A stretch of 10,688 nt of DNA from an uncultured Atopostipes sp. (GCA_910588235.1 CAJUOQ010000051.1:1-10688), one strand, 5' to 3'; positions 1 to 6,721 are shown, counted from the first letter of the stretch. A program made the numbers and translations. Notes: generated by a model not told the origin, from the letters alone.

Positions 1-128
1 GACCCCTGCACATTTTGGTTGTATTACTTTGTTTAGTTTTCAAAGATCTATTCTTAAAAAGTTTGATTAAATGTTGTGTAATCATTTTACTCATCACACC
101 CGCAAACGTATGTGCGGTTTTAATCAGC
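1..128 (-). other. Probable rRNA operon leader, running off the left edge
   Basis: Read on the minus strand, this stretch follows two strong promoters and contains a boxA-like element, as do the 16S rRNA leaders of Firmicutes. A short inverted repeat (CCGCA at 100-104 with TGCGG at 113-117) could fold within the leader. The mature 16S rRNA would lie beyond position 1, so the assignment rests on the promoter and boxA pattern and not on rRNA sequence. A tRNA-containing or other stable-RNA operon is the main alternative. The AT-rich open frame on the plus strand (15-260) is not credible as a gene: it has no ribosome binding site and its product is low-complexity hydrophobic sequence. Confidence 0.6.
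27..48 (-). promoter_or_regulatory. boxA-like antitermination element
   Basis: On the minus strand this reads GATCTTTGAAAACTAAAC followed by AAAG. It closely resembles the CTTTGAAAACT boxA motif found in leaders and 16S-23S spacers of Bacillus and relatives, where NusB and S10 promote antitermination of rRNA transcription. It lies about 80 bases downstream of the start expected from promoter P2. The match to the motif is seen; the function is inferred from it. Confidence 0.65.
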
Positions 129-134
129 TTATAT

Positions 135-163
135 ATTATAACTACTGATGAATCATTTGTCAA
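135..163 (-). promoter_or_regulatory. Consensus sigma-A promoter P2 of the putative rRNA operon
   Basis: On the minus strand TTGACA (163 to 158) and TATAAT (140 to 135) are separated by exactly 17 bases, a perfect sigma-A consensus. Immediately upstream (164-200) is an A/T tract with runs of A on the template side, like an UP element. A G at 128 lies seven bases past the -10 box and would suit a GTP-initiating rRNA promoter. Such a perfect promoter is rare outside stable RNA genes. Confidence 0.8.
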
Positions 164-314
164 TAGTTTTTTTATATTTTTGAAACTTTTTTTCGTTTGC
201 CTGTTTATTAACTATCGGAACACCTTCTCAATCTTCTTTAACAACTTCCCTCTTGTTTGAGGAAGATTTGCAAAGCGTTTATTAAGTTCGTGTGCCAATC
301 AAGCAACGAAGAAT

Positions 315-343
315 ATCTTACCATCATTCCATAAACCTGTCAA
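315..343 (-). promoter_or_regulatory. Upstream promoter P1 of the putative rRNA operon
   Basis: On the minus strand a perfect TTGACA (343 to 338) is followed after 17 bases by TAAGAT (320 to 315), a four-of-six match to the -10 box. It lies about 180 bases upstream of P2 in the same direction. A tandem P1/P2 arrangement is typical of Firmicute rRNA operons. The first G downstream of the -10 box, at 307-308 on the plus-strand numbering, is a plausible start. Upstream sequence (344-400) is A/T rich. Confidence 0.6.
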
Positions 344-453
344 CAGAAATTCCTAAAAAACTTTATAAGTGAAACTCTTTTTCGCAAAAAAGCTCTTACT
401 TCCGCTTCTTCTCCCTCATTATTTTTTATAAACTTTTTCTTTGTTTCCTCAAA

Positions 454-505
454 CAAAAAAAGAACTCGAGAGAATAAATAAATCTCTTCTGAGTTCTTTT
501 TTTCT
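454..505 (-). terminator. Rho-independent terminator of the pgi operon
   Basis: AGAACTC at 461-467 pairs with GAGTTCT at 491-497, and an imperfect inner stem (GAGAGA with TCTCT) brings the arms closer around an A/T-rich loop. Runs of A at 455-460 and of T at 497-503 flank the stem, so it can act in both directions. For pgi, whose stop is at 554, it gives a U-tract on the minus strand. It would also insulate the rRNA promoters, which point the same way, from pgi transcription. Confidence 0.75.
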
Positions 506-553
506 GTTTCTACTATATAGTGTTTATTTATAGATAGGAAAAACTAGTTTTTC

Positions 554-1897
554 TTAATTTAAACGGTTTTCTAGTTCTTTCGTTAAATCTTCGAAGCCAG
601 GTTTTCCGAGTAAAGCAAACATGTTTGTTTTGTAAGCTTCGACGCCTGGTTGGTCAAATGGATTCACTGCATTTAAATAACCTGACACGCCTACAGCAAT
701 TTCAAAGAAATAGAATAAGTGACCTAATGTATAAGCACTTGCATCTGGAATTTCTAAGACAAAAGTTGGAACGCCTCCATCTACGTGGGCAAGAAGTGTC
801 CCTTCAAATGCTTTTTCATTCACGAAATCTACATCTTTACCTTCTAAGTAACCTAATCCATCTAAGTCCTCTTCTTGACTTGGGATTTCAATCGAGCGTG
901 TTGGGTTCTTAATATTAATCACAGTCTCTAATAAATCGCGACGTCCATCTTGCACGTATTGACCTACTGAATGTAAATCTGTAGAGAAGTTACCACTTGT
1001 TGGATAGATCCCACGTTGGTCTTTTCCTTCAGATTCTCCGAATAATTGACGCCACCATTCACCGAAATAGCTCAAGCGTGGTTCATAATTAACGAGGAGC
1101 TCAATCGTTTTTCCTTTACGATATAAGATATTTCGAAGGGCTGCATATTGATACGCTTCGTTTTCTTTTAAGTCAGCACTTGCATAAGCGTCCATTGCAT
1201 CACGTGCTCCACGCATTAACTCATCAATGTCGCCGCCTGCTACCGCGATTGGAAGTAAACCAACAGCCGTTAAAACAGAAAAACGTCCGCCAACATCATC
1301 TGGGATAACAAACGTTTCATAACCTTCTGTATCCGCTAATGTTTTTAAAGCGCCTTTTTCAGCATCTGTGGTCACGAAGATACGATCTTTTAATGCTTCT
1401 TCGCCATATTTTTCTGTTAAAAGTTCTTGAAAGACGCGGAAGGCAATCGCTGGTTCCGTCGTTGTTCCTGATTTTGAAATGACGTTTACCGAGAAGTCTT
1501 TGTCTTTTACAACTTCTACTAAGTCGGCTAAATATGTAGAGCTAATATTATTGCCTGCATAAACGACTTGGGTCGAGTCGTCATTTAATTGGTCAGCGAA
1601 AGAATGTGATAAAAAGTCGATCGCCGCGCGTGCTCCTAAATATGAGCCTCCGATCCCAATAACGACGAGTACTTCTGAATTCTCTTGGATCTTTTCAGAA
1701 GCTTTTTTAATACGTGCATATTCTTCTTGATCATAATTTTCAGGGAGATCGATCCAACCTAAAAAGTCACTTCCTGCGCCCGTACCTTCTCGTAATTCCT
1801 TATCCGCAAGCATTACTTGTGCTTGAATATTTTCTAACTCTGTTTCGTCTACATATTTGTCCACGATATTTGAATAATCTAGTGATAAATGTGTCAT
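554..1897 (-). CDS. pgi: Glucose-6-phosphate isomerase
   Basis: This enzyme interconverts glucose 6-phosphate and fructose 6-phosphate in the cytoplasm, at the entry to glycolysis and for cell-wall sugar supply. The 447-residue product matches the short bacterial (Bacillus-type) family length. Visible motifs are GIGGSYLGARA (81-91), the sugar-phosphate-binding SKSGTTTEP (141-149), GGRFSVLTAVGLLP (203-216), the signature around LFGESEGKDQRG (285-296), and LHSVGQYVQDG (308-318). By position, Glu290, His309 and Lys423 correspond to the catalytic residues of the Geobacillus enzyme. The ATG has an AAGGGG site seven bases upstream. It is the last gene after the S1-domain and Nudix-like genes (31-base gap to the latter) and is followed by a terminator. 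All key residues are intact. Confidence 0.97.
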   Translation of the reverse strand: MTHLSLDYSNIVDKYVDETELENIQAQVMLADKELREGTGAGSDFLGWIDLPENYDQEEYARIKKASEKIQENSEVLVVIGIGGSYLGARAAIDFLSHSFADQLNDDSTQVVYAGNNISSTYLADLVEVVKDKDFSVNVISKSGTTTEPAIAFRVFQELLTEKYGEEALKDRIFVTTDAEKGALKTLADTEGYETFVIPDDVGGRFSVLTAVGLLPIAVAGGDIDELMRGARDAMDAYASADLKENEAYQYAALRNILYRKGKTIELLVNYEPRLSYFGEWWRQLFGESEGKDQRGIYPTSGNFSTDLHSVGQYVQDGRRDLLETVINIKNPTRSIEIPSQEEDLDGLGYLEGKDVDFVNEKAFEGTLLAHVDGGVPTFVLEIPDASAYTLGHLFYFFEIAVGVSGYLNAVNPFDQPGVEAYKTNMFALLGKPGFEDLTKELENRLN

Positions 1898-1928
1898 TTT
1901 TGAACCCCTTTTTTAATTTTTTGACTAC

Positions 1929-2309
1929 TTAAAATAATGGAACTCCTGAAATGTCATATTTTTGAATGGTTTCTTTAAAATTGTCCGAAACTTGCCATTC
2001 TAATTTAGAGCCTGGCAGTAATAAATCTGTCGGGTCTTCCGCTCCACAATGGTATTTAAATACAAATAATGGAATCCGTTGATTTTCTGTCACTGCGTTT
2101 GTTAATTCCGCTAAGTCTACTTTATCAAAGTTTAGATTTAATTTTTCTTTCATTGCTTCGATTGCGGTAGCTAGTCCTGTTTGTTGGTTTTTCGCCATCG
2201 TTCCTGGGAAAATAAAATCACTTTCTTCGTGTTGTACAAGAAATATCCATTTCCCATCGGTTCTTTGTACCATGATTGTATATGCGATCAATGATTGCTT
2301 TCCTACCAT
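1929..2309 (-). CDS. Nudix-fold-like protein with degenerate Nudix box
   Basis: This 126-residue protein looks like a single Nudix fold: an N-terminal strand region (LIAYTIMVQRTDGKWIFLVQ, 7-26), then FPG and a helix where the Nudix box should be. Aligned to G-x5-E-x7-R-E-U-x-E-E-x-G-U, the segment from Gly36 has Gln42 for the first Glu, Ile50 for Arg, Glu51 kept, Lys54 for the first Glu of the EE pair, Glu55 kept and Leu57 for Gly. Most metal-binding positions are therefore lost, and I infer that it is not an active pyrophosphohydrolase and may bind a ligand or a protein. I do not recognise a named gene. The start has AAGGAG nine bases upstream. It lies between yugI-like and pgi genes on the same strand, probably co-transcribed. 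An unrelated small alpha/beta protein is the alternative. Confidence 0.75.
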   Translation of the reverse strand: MVGKQSLIAYTIMVQRTDGKWIFLVQHEESDFIFPGTMAKNQQTGLATAIEAMKEKLNLNFDKVDLAELTNAVTENQRIPLFVFKYHCGAEDPTDLLLPGSKLEWQVSDNFKETIQKYDISGVPLF

Positions 2310-2367
2310 GATTTAGCGCTCCTTTGCTATAAGTCCTCGTGAGCAAGTCTTATCAAACAGCTATATG

Positions 2368-2748
2368 TCATTTATGTTCGATTCTATTCAAAGCTTGGTC
2401 GATCCAAATCGGTAATTTTTTAGCTAATGAATCAAAACCAGTGCCACTTGCTCTGCCGTATCGCGGGTTTTTCTTTCGATTCGAAAAAGGATGATGCTTT
2501 GTTTTCTGTAAACTTCGAAGCGATAAGCTCACCCGGCCATCAAATTCATCAATATCCAAAACCATCACTTCTAAGGATTCACCAATTTCAAAGAGCTCTT
2601 GTATGTTCTCGACATACCCGTGCTTGACTTCAGAAATGTGAATCAGGCCTTGGTTTTCTTCATCTAAAGATGCAAAGACACCATAGGGCTGAATCCCTGT
2701 AACAGTTACTGTCACAATGTCGCCTATTTTATAATCTCTGTAGTCCAT
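2368..2748 (-). CDS. yugI: S1-domain RNA-binding protein (YugI/CvfD, general stress protein 13 type)
   Basis: A single S1 RNA-binding domain fills residues 4-80 (IGDIVTVTVTGIQPYGVFAS, then GLIHISE at 34-40 and GRVSLSLRSLQ at 71-81). A basic linker (KTKHHPFSNRKKNPRYGR) and a conserved C-terminal helix (FDSLAKKLPIWIDQAL, 105-120) follow. This order and the 126-residue length fit the YugI/GSP13 family of B. subtilis and CvfD of streptococci, cytoplasmic proteins that bind RNA or the small ribosomal subunit and tune expression after transcription. AGAGGTG precedes the ATG by about eight bases; the stop is TGA. It heads the unit that leads to pgi, and in B. subtilis yugI also lies near pgi (yugL), so this is an old neighbourhood. 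The exact target is not readable from the sequence. Confidence 0.88.
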   Translation of the reverse strand: MDYRDYKIGDIVTVTVTGIQPYGVFASLDEENQGLIHISEVKHGYVENIQELFEIGESLEVMVLDIDEFDGRVSLSLRSLQKTKHHPFSNRKKNPRYGRASGTGFDSLAKKLPIWIDQALNRIEHK

Positions 2749-2783
2749 CCTTTCACCTCTTTGAGTCGTATGACTACACTCAA

Positions 2784-2815
2784 ATTATATTGAACGTTTA
2801 ATAATTACATTGTAA
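2784..2815 (-). promoter_or_regulatory. Candidate promoter for the yugI-pgi unit
   Basis: On the minus strand a perfect TATAAT (2789 to 2784) lies 35 bases upstream of the yugI start. The -35 side is poor: 17 bases upstream reads CAATGT, and a better TTACAA (2815 to 2810) is 20 bases away, which is longer than usual. There is no TG extension. The -10 box is convincing, the whole promoter only moderately so. Confidence 0.4.
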
Positions 2816-2851
2816 CACTTTTGTAGCAATAATTGAAACTTTAGATCAAAA

Positions 2852-2888
2852 GAAGCAAGGGTCTTTTCTATTAAAAGACCCTTGCTTC
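2852..2888 (-). terminator. Rho-independent terminator after the fructokinase gene
   Basis: A perfect 16-bp stem is formed by GAAGCAAGGGTCTTTT (2852-2867) and AAAAGACCCTTGCTTC (2873-2888) with a five-base loop. On the minus strand it lies 12 bases past the fructokinase stop codon and is followed by a modest T-rich stretch (CTTTTGATC). It separates the cyclophilin-fructokinase unit from the yugI-pgi promoter. Confidence 0.85.
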
Positions 2889-2900
2889 GCTCTTCATTAT

Positions 2901-3758
2901 TTAATTTAAAGCTTGTTTTGCGAGTAATAAACTGCCTAAAATACCCGATTCATCCTCTAAACCTGTCGCTATAAGATATTCTTCAATCGGTGGTAAATCA
3001 ACATAGTTATTTAATATTTCGACGAATTTTTCTCGTAGTAAATGAATTAAATGAGGTTGTTGCATCACGCCACCTCCGAAAATAATACAGTCCGGGCTTA
3101 AAGTCATCGTATAAGACATCGCTGCATGCGCTAAGTAATGGGCTTCAATTTCCCAAGCTTCATGATCTGCCGGGAGTTCTTCTGCTTTCGTCCCATAACG
3201 CGCTTCAATCGCAGGACCCGCTGCTAAGCCTTCTAAACAATCGCCATGATAGTCGCAAAAGCCTTCGTACGTATCCTTTTCATGTCGCGGAAGATGAATA
3301 TGTCCCATTTCTGGATGGCCATAACCCGTCAAGGTTTCGCCGTTAATCACGGCGCCGCCACCGACACCTGTCCCTACGGTAATATAAACACAGGATGCTT
3401 TATCTTTCGCAGCGCCTAATGTCACTTCGCCTAAAGCAGCTGCGTTAACATCTGTATTCCACCCGACAGGGACTTGATAACGTTCTTCAAAGGCGCCAAC
3501 AAAATCCGTATCGCGCCAGAGACGTTTCGGGGTCGAAGTAATATAGCCATACGTTTTTGATTGAGGGTTCACGTCAATCGGTCCAAAAGAACCGATGCCG
3601 ATGCCCTGTAATTCAAACCGATCGAAGAACTTAAATACTTCCGCAAAAGTTTCTGCGGGAGTGGTCGTCGGAATGGTTATCTTTTCGACAATCGTTAAGT
3701 CCTCATCACTCACTGCACAAACAAATTTAGTGCCGCCAGCTTCAATTGCTCCTAACAT
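2901..3758 (-). CDS. scrK: ROK-family fructokinase
   Basis: This enzyme phosphorylates fructose to fructose 6-phosphate with ATP in the cytoplasm. The 285-residue protein shows the ROK order: N-terminal phosphate-binding EAGGTK (6-11), GSFGPID (56-62), the NTDVNAAALGE segment with the presumed catalytic Asp103, GTGVGGG (129-135), HPEMGH (148-153), and a zinc-binding CxxHxxC (Cys168, His171, Cys174) with LEGLAAGPAIEARYG behind it. The segment PRHEKDTYEGFC is characteristic of ScrK/YdhR (GmuE)-type fructokinases as opposed to glucokinases, though some members also use mannose. It is 25 bases behind the cyclophilin gene and probably shares its transcript. GAGGGA precedes the ATG. No sucrose hydrolase or PTS gene is adjacent, so scrK is a family label and not evidence of a sucrose operon. 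Confidence 0.92.
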   Translation of the reverse strand: MLGAIEAGGTKFVCAVSDEDLTIVEKITIPTTTPAETFAEVFKFFDRFELQGIGIGSFGPIDVNPQSKTYGYITSTPKRLWRDTDFVGAFEERYQVPVGWNTDVNAAALGEVTLGAAKDKASCVYITVGTGVGGGAVINGETLTGYGHPEMGHIHLPRHEKDTYEGFCDYHGDCLEGLAAGPAIEARYGTKAEELPADHEAWEIEAHYLAHAAMSYTMTLSPDCIIFGGGVMQQPHLIHLLREKFVEILNNYVDLPPIEEYLIATGLEDESGILGSLLLAKQALN

Positions 3759-3783
3759 TTAATCCCTCATTTTTCTAAAATAA

Positions 3784-4374
3784 TTAATCAACAATTTCGA
3801 TCGATTCAATCACAATATCTTCTAAAGGTCGATCGGCTGGATTTGTTTTCACTTGATCAATATCATTCACTACGTCCATACCCTCAACAACATGACCAAA
3901 TACCGTATGGCGCTGGTCTAACCAAGGTGTTCCGCCTTTTTCACGGTAAGCGGCAATAATTTCTTCCGGATAGCCCGCTCCTTCCATTTGGTCGATCATT
4001 TGTGCGGGAACTTCTGAAGCTGTTACGATAAAGAATTGACTACCGTTTGTGTTCGGGCCAGAGTTAGCCATCGACAGTGCCCCTCTTAGATTGAATAAGT
4101 AAGCAGAAAATTCATCTTCAAATTCTTCTTCCCAAATACTTTTTCCACCCATACCTGTTCCTGTTGGATCTCCACCTTGAATCATGAAGTCAGAAATTAC
4201 CCGGTGAAAGATAATGCCGTCGTAATAGTTTTCCTCTGCTAGCCCCAAAAAGTTTTCAACGGTTTTCGGTGCTAGTTCCGGAAAGAGTGCCAAAGTTATG
4301 GCGCCTTTATTCGTATGCATAATCACCTTTTTCGTTTCTGTCCCATCTTGTTCGATTTGTGGATAATTATTCAT
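3784..4374 (-). CDS. ppiB: Cyclophilin-type peptidyl-prolyl cis-trans isomerase
   Basis: The enzyme catalyses cis-trans isomerisation at proline and assists protein folding. It has no signal peptide or lipobox, so it should be cytoplasmic. The cyclophilin core is clear: FHRV with active-site Arg58 (57-59), FMIQGGDPTGTG (63-74), MANSGPNTNGSQFFI (102-116), then Trp151 and HTVFGHVVEGMDVV (156-169). The length of 196 residues exceeds the roughly 145 of B. subtilis PpiB. The excess comes from an N-terminal 18 or so residues and an inserted acidic segment (about 121-150) between the FFI strand and the Trp/His part. Similar longer forms occur in lactic acid bacteria. A strong GGAGG lies ten bases before the ATG. 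The fructokinase gene follows 25 bases later. All catalytic residues are present. Confidence 0.93.
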   Translation of the reverse strand: MNNYPQIEQDGTETKKVIMHTNKGAITLALFPELAPKTVENFLGLAEENYYDGIIFHRVISDFMIQGGDPTGTGMGGKSIWEEEFEDEFSAYLFNLRGALSMANSGPNTNGSQFFIVTASEVPAQMIDQMEGAGYPEEIIAAYREKGGTPWLDQRHTVFGHVVEGMDVVNDIDQVKTNPADRPLEDIVIESIEIVD

Positions 4375-4421
4375 GTGTTTTGTCCTCCAATTATATTTTT
4401 ACCTCTTTTAATACTACATCA

Positions 4422-4449
4422 ATTGTAGCTGGTTGCAAATAAATTACAA
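4422..4449 (-). promoter_or_regulatory. Candidate promoter for the cyclophilin-fructokinase unit
   Basis: On the minus strand TTGTAA (4449 to 4444) and TACAAT (4427 to 4422) are 16 bases apart, four and five of six matches to the consensus. They would start transcription about 40 bases upstream of the cyclophilin ATG. It faces away from the stronger plus-strand promoter at 4456, so the two -35 regions are almost adjacent and could share a regulator. Confidence 0.45.
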
Positions 4450-4455
4450 AATATT

Positions 4456-4484
4456 TTGACACAAAGTGTCACCATTCTTATTAT
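4456..4484 (+). promoter_or_regulatory. Sigma-A promoter of the yuiD-fnr-pgpA operon
   Basis: A perfect TTGACA (4456-4461) and TATTAT (4479-4484, five of six) are 17 bases apart. Transcription would begin near 4491, leaving a leader of about 90 bases before the yuiD ATG. The -35 box lies inside a 15-bp palindrome at 4457-4471. Confidence 0.75.
4457..4471. promoter_or_regulatory. Operator-like perfect palindrome over the -35 box
   Basis: TGACAC-AAA-GTGTCA is a perfect 6+3+6 inverted repeat. It covers five of the six bases of the -35 box of the plus-strand promoter and extends into the spacer, the classic place for a repressor to block RNA polymerase. It also lies just upstream of the divergent minus-strand promoter. 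I do not recognise it as the consensus of Rex, Fur/PerR, CcpA, CodY or NrdR. Binding is an inference. Confidence 0.5.
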
Positions 4485-4579
4485 ATAATATCCAAGCACA
4501 GAAGACAGGTCAGAAAGTATCAAAACCTTTAAAAAAATGGTAAGATGATCCTAACCTTTTCTGGAAAAGAGTTGTTTAC

Positions 4580-5071
4580 ATGGCTTTATTAAATAATTAT
4601 CCATTAGTTGCTGCAATGGCTGCTATTTTTATTTCGCAACTAACAAAAATTCCGGTTGCTTATTTTTTGAAACGACCGGTCACCTTTGCTTTAATCTTCT
4701 CAACGGGTGGGATGCCCAGCTCGCATTCGGCAGGCGTGACCGCTTTGATTACAGCGATCCTTGTTGAATATGGTTGGGACTCCCCTTTTACAGCGATCTC
4801 GATGACCTTTGGTATTTTGGTGATGTTTGATTCGATGGGGGTTCGTCGTCAAAGTGGTGAACATGGCATCATCATTAACGAATTAATCCGCGATATTCAA
4901 ATGCTGGCCAAACCTTTAACCGGTAAAAATGCAGAGATTAAAGAAGAGATTGAAAATAACTCTATGCAGTCGACGCAATTTTTAGGCCATAAACCGATTG
5001 AAGTGATTTTTGGTTTAGTTTATGGAATTATTTTATCGCTCCTTATTTATTTTTTATTTTATGCGAATTAA
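4580..5071 (+). CDS. yuiD: YuiD-type divergent PAP2-family membrane protein
   Basis: This 163-residue membrane protein belongs to the DUF212/YuiD family, distant relatives of type 2 phosphatidic acid phosphatases and vanadium haloperoxidases. Hydrophobic segments lie at about 8-29, 36-62 (interrupted by GGMPSSHS), 70-85 and 138-161. PAP2-like marks are Lys23 with Arg32-Pro33, PSSHS (46-50, replacing the usual PSGH), and RRQSGEHG (89-96), whose His95 could be the catalytic base. The substrate is unknown; a lipid or isoprenoid phosphate is a family-level guess. The start ATG has only a weak GGAAAAGAG upstream, and GAAAAG can pair with CTTTTC just before it. The ferredoxin-NADP reductase gene follows 34 bases later. 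Confidence 0.9.
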   Translation: MALLNNYPLVAAMAAIFISQLTKIPVAYFLKRPVTFALIFSTGGMPSSHSAGVTALITAILVEYGWDSPFTAISMTFGILVMFDSMGVRRQSGEHGIIINELIRDIQMLAKPLTGKNAEIKEEIENNSMQSTQFLGHKPIEVIFGLVYGIILSLLIYFLFYAN

Positions 5072-5105
5072 TGTTTAAATGTTGTAGTTTGGAGGATTAC
5101 GTTTT

Positions 5106-6128
5106 ATGCACGAGCAAGAAATTTTTGATGTGATCATTATTGGTGGTGGACCGACGGGAATGTTCGCGGCTTCTTATGCCGGCATGCGCGAACTAAAAGT
5201 AAAAATGATTGAAACCTTGCCGGTTCTTGGCGGCCAAGTCGAGATGCTGTACCCTGAGCAGATGATTTTTGATATGGGGGCCTTTCCTTATATTAAAGGG
5301 AAAGAGTTTGTCCACCAGTTAGAAACACAAATGGAACCTTTTGCAACGAATATTTGCTTAAATGAAGAAGTCACTGCAATTCATAAAGAAGAAGAGATTT
5401 TTAAAGTACAAACCGATCAAACCACCCACTATGCGCAAGCTGTTTTAATTACGTCGGGTTTAGGCGCGTTTGAGCCGCGGAAATTAACTTTTGATTATCC
5501 AGCGGCCTATGAAAATACAAATCTCCATTATTATGTCAATGACTTAGAGTTATACCGAGACCAAACAGTTGCCATTACCGGCGGCGGCGATTCCGCTGTC
5601 GACTGGGCGTTGACACTTGAAGAAATTGCCAAGAAAGTTTATATTGTGCATCGTCGCGATAAATTCCGCGCACTAGAAGCTTCCGTGTCCAAACTTAAAG
5701 CGTCCAACGTTGAAATCATTACGCCTTATGTGCCCCAGGAATTAGTAGGCGATGCGGAAAAATTAGAAAAAGTCATCTTCAAAAAGCGACGCGGAGATGA
5801 GCTGATGGCTCTACCGGTTGATTATTTTATTGTGAATTATGGTTTTCTTTCCACCAATAAACAACTGGATGAATGGGGTTTAGAGACGCAACGAGGGCAT
5901 ATATTGGTTTCACAGAAAATGGAAACGAATATTCCCGGAATTTATGCCGCAGGAGATGTGACTACTTTTGATGGGAAAGTGAAATTAATTGCGACAGGTT
6001 TTGGCGAAGCACCGACAGCTATCAACAGTATTATCCAGTACTTAAACCCTGGCCAACATATTCATGCGCCCACAACAGGTGCTGAATATCAATCGGATAA
6101 ATTTAAAATCCACTTAGAAGATGAATAA
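5106..6128 (+). CDS. yumC: Ferredoxin/flavodoxin-NADP+ reductase, YumC (thioredoxin-reductase-like) type
   Basis: This FAD enzyme moves electrons between NADPH and ferredoxin or flavodoxin in the cytoplasm. The 340 residues match the type 2 FNR family of B. subtilis YumC. The FAD-binding GGGPTG lies at 13-18, the NADPH-binding GGGDSAVDWA at 159-168, the HRRDKFRA segment that contacts the NADPH 2'-phosphate at 182-189, and the second FAD motif IYAAGDVTTF at 279-288. The redox CxxC of true thioredoxin reductases is absent, and GDSAVDWA stands where that active site would be, which separates the two families. A strong GGAGG is ten bases before the ATG. It is the middle gene of the operon with yuiD and pgpA; no ferredoxin gene is visible here. 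Confidence 0.94.
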   Translation: MHEQEIFDVIIIGGGPTGMFAASYAGMRELKVKMIETLPVLGGQVEMLYPEQMIFDMGAFPYIKGKEFVHQLETQMEPFATNICLNEEVTAIHKEEEIFKVQTDQTTHYAQAVLITSGLGAFEPRKLTFDYPAAYENTNLHYYVNDLELYRDQTVAITGGGDSAVDWALTLEEIAKKVYIVHRRDKFRALEASVSKLKASNVEIITPYVPQELVGDAEKLEKVIFKKRRGDELMALPVDYFIVNYGFLSTNKQLDEWGLETQRGHILVSQKMETNIPGIYAAGDVTTFDGKVKLIATGFGEAPTAINSIIQYLNPGQHIHAPTTGAEYQSDKFKIHLEDE

Positions 6129-6156
6129 TGTTTAGAAAAATGAAAGGAAGATGAAT

Positions 6157-6669
6157 ATGGTCAAACCAAGTTCAGAATTAGAACAAGCCGCTTTAGCACG
6201 TTTAAAAGAACGAAATGTAACGATTGAAGAGATTGCCGAATTAGTTTATGATCTGCAAACCCCTTACCTTGAGGATTTAACGATGGAATATTGTCTACAT
6301 AATGTAGAAGCCGTCATCCGTAAACGCGAGATTCAAAATGCGATCTTAACCGGAATTGAGTTAGATGTTCTAGCCGAGGAAGGCAAATTAGCCAGTCCCC
6401 TCCAAGAAATCATCGCCAATGATGAAGGTTTGTTTGGGATCGATGAAGTTTTGGCTTTAGCCATTGTGAATGTGTATGGTTCGATCGGACTGACCAACTT
6501 TGGTTACTTAGATAAATTAAAACCAAAAGTTATCAACCGACTAGACTCGGTTAAGGAAGGCGAAGGCATCAACACCTTCTTAGATGATATTGTCGGAGCG
6601 ATTGCAGCAGCAGCTGCCAGTCGTATTGCCCACGCGAACCCTGAAGAAGGTTCAGCGGGTATTAATTAA
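6157..6669 (+). CDS. pgpA: Phosphatidylglycerophosphatase A family protein (YutG type)
   Basis: Members of the PgpA family remove phosphate from phosphatidylglycerophosphate, giving phosphatidylglycerol. The recognisable core is FGIDEVLALAIVNVYGSIGLTN (95-116 of the longer form), a YLDKLKP segment, and NTFLDDIVGAIAAAAASRIAH, whose DD pair is a likely metal ligand. The product lacks clear membrane spans and resembles soluble B. subtilis YutG more than E. coli PgpA, so the substrate is less certain than the family. Two ATGs are in frame, at 6151 and 6157. The ribosome binding site AAGGA (6144-6148) is only two bases from the first and eight from the second, so I chose 6157, giving 170 residues. 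It follows the reductase gene by 22-28 bases and ends the operon. Confidence 0.88.
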   Translation: MVKPSSELEQAALARLKERNVTIEEIAELVYDLQTPYLEDLTMEYCLHNVEAVIRKREIQNAILTGIELDVLAEEGKLASPLQEIIANDEGLFGIDEVLALAIVNVYGSIGLTNFGYLDKLKPKVINRLDSVKEGEGINTFLDDIVGAIAAAAASRIAHANPEEGSAGIN

Positions 6670-6675
6670 AAAACG

Positions 6676-6721
6676 AAAACTCCGTAGCGCTTGTTTGCAT
6701 CAGCGACTACGGAGTTTTTTT
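6676..6721. terminator. Bidirectional rho-independent terminator between convergent operons
   Basis: AAAACTCCGTAG (6676-6687) pairs with CTACGGAGTTTT (6707-6718); the inner CGCT/AGCG continues the stem past one bulged A. On the plus strand a T-run (6715-6721) follows, seven bases after the pgpA stop. On the minus strand the opposite side gives TTTTCGTTTTTT, so it can also end the yunD-lit transcript. Confidence 0.9.

Noticed and set aside
15..260. Plus-strand open frame of about 80 codons with hydrophobic product
   Set aside because: It has no ribosome binding site, lies in very AT-rich DNA, and is antisense to the putative rRNA promoter P2 and leader.
2310..2367. Possible hairpin or attenuator between yugI and the Nudix-like gene (ATAAG with CTTAT)
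   Set aside because: The stem is only five base pairs with a long loop and no U-tract, so it is not distinguishable from chance.
5106..6128. Thioredoxin reductase
   Set aside because: The redox-active CxxC is absent from the NADPH domain; the sequence fits YumC-type ferredoxin-NADP+ reductase.
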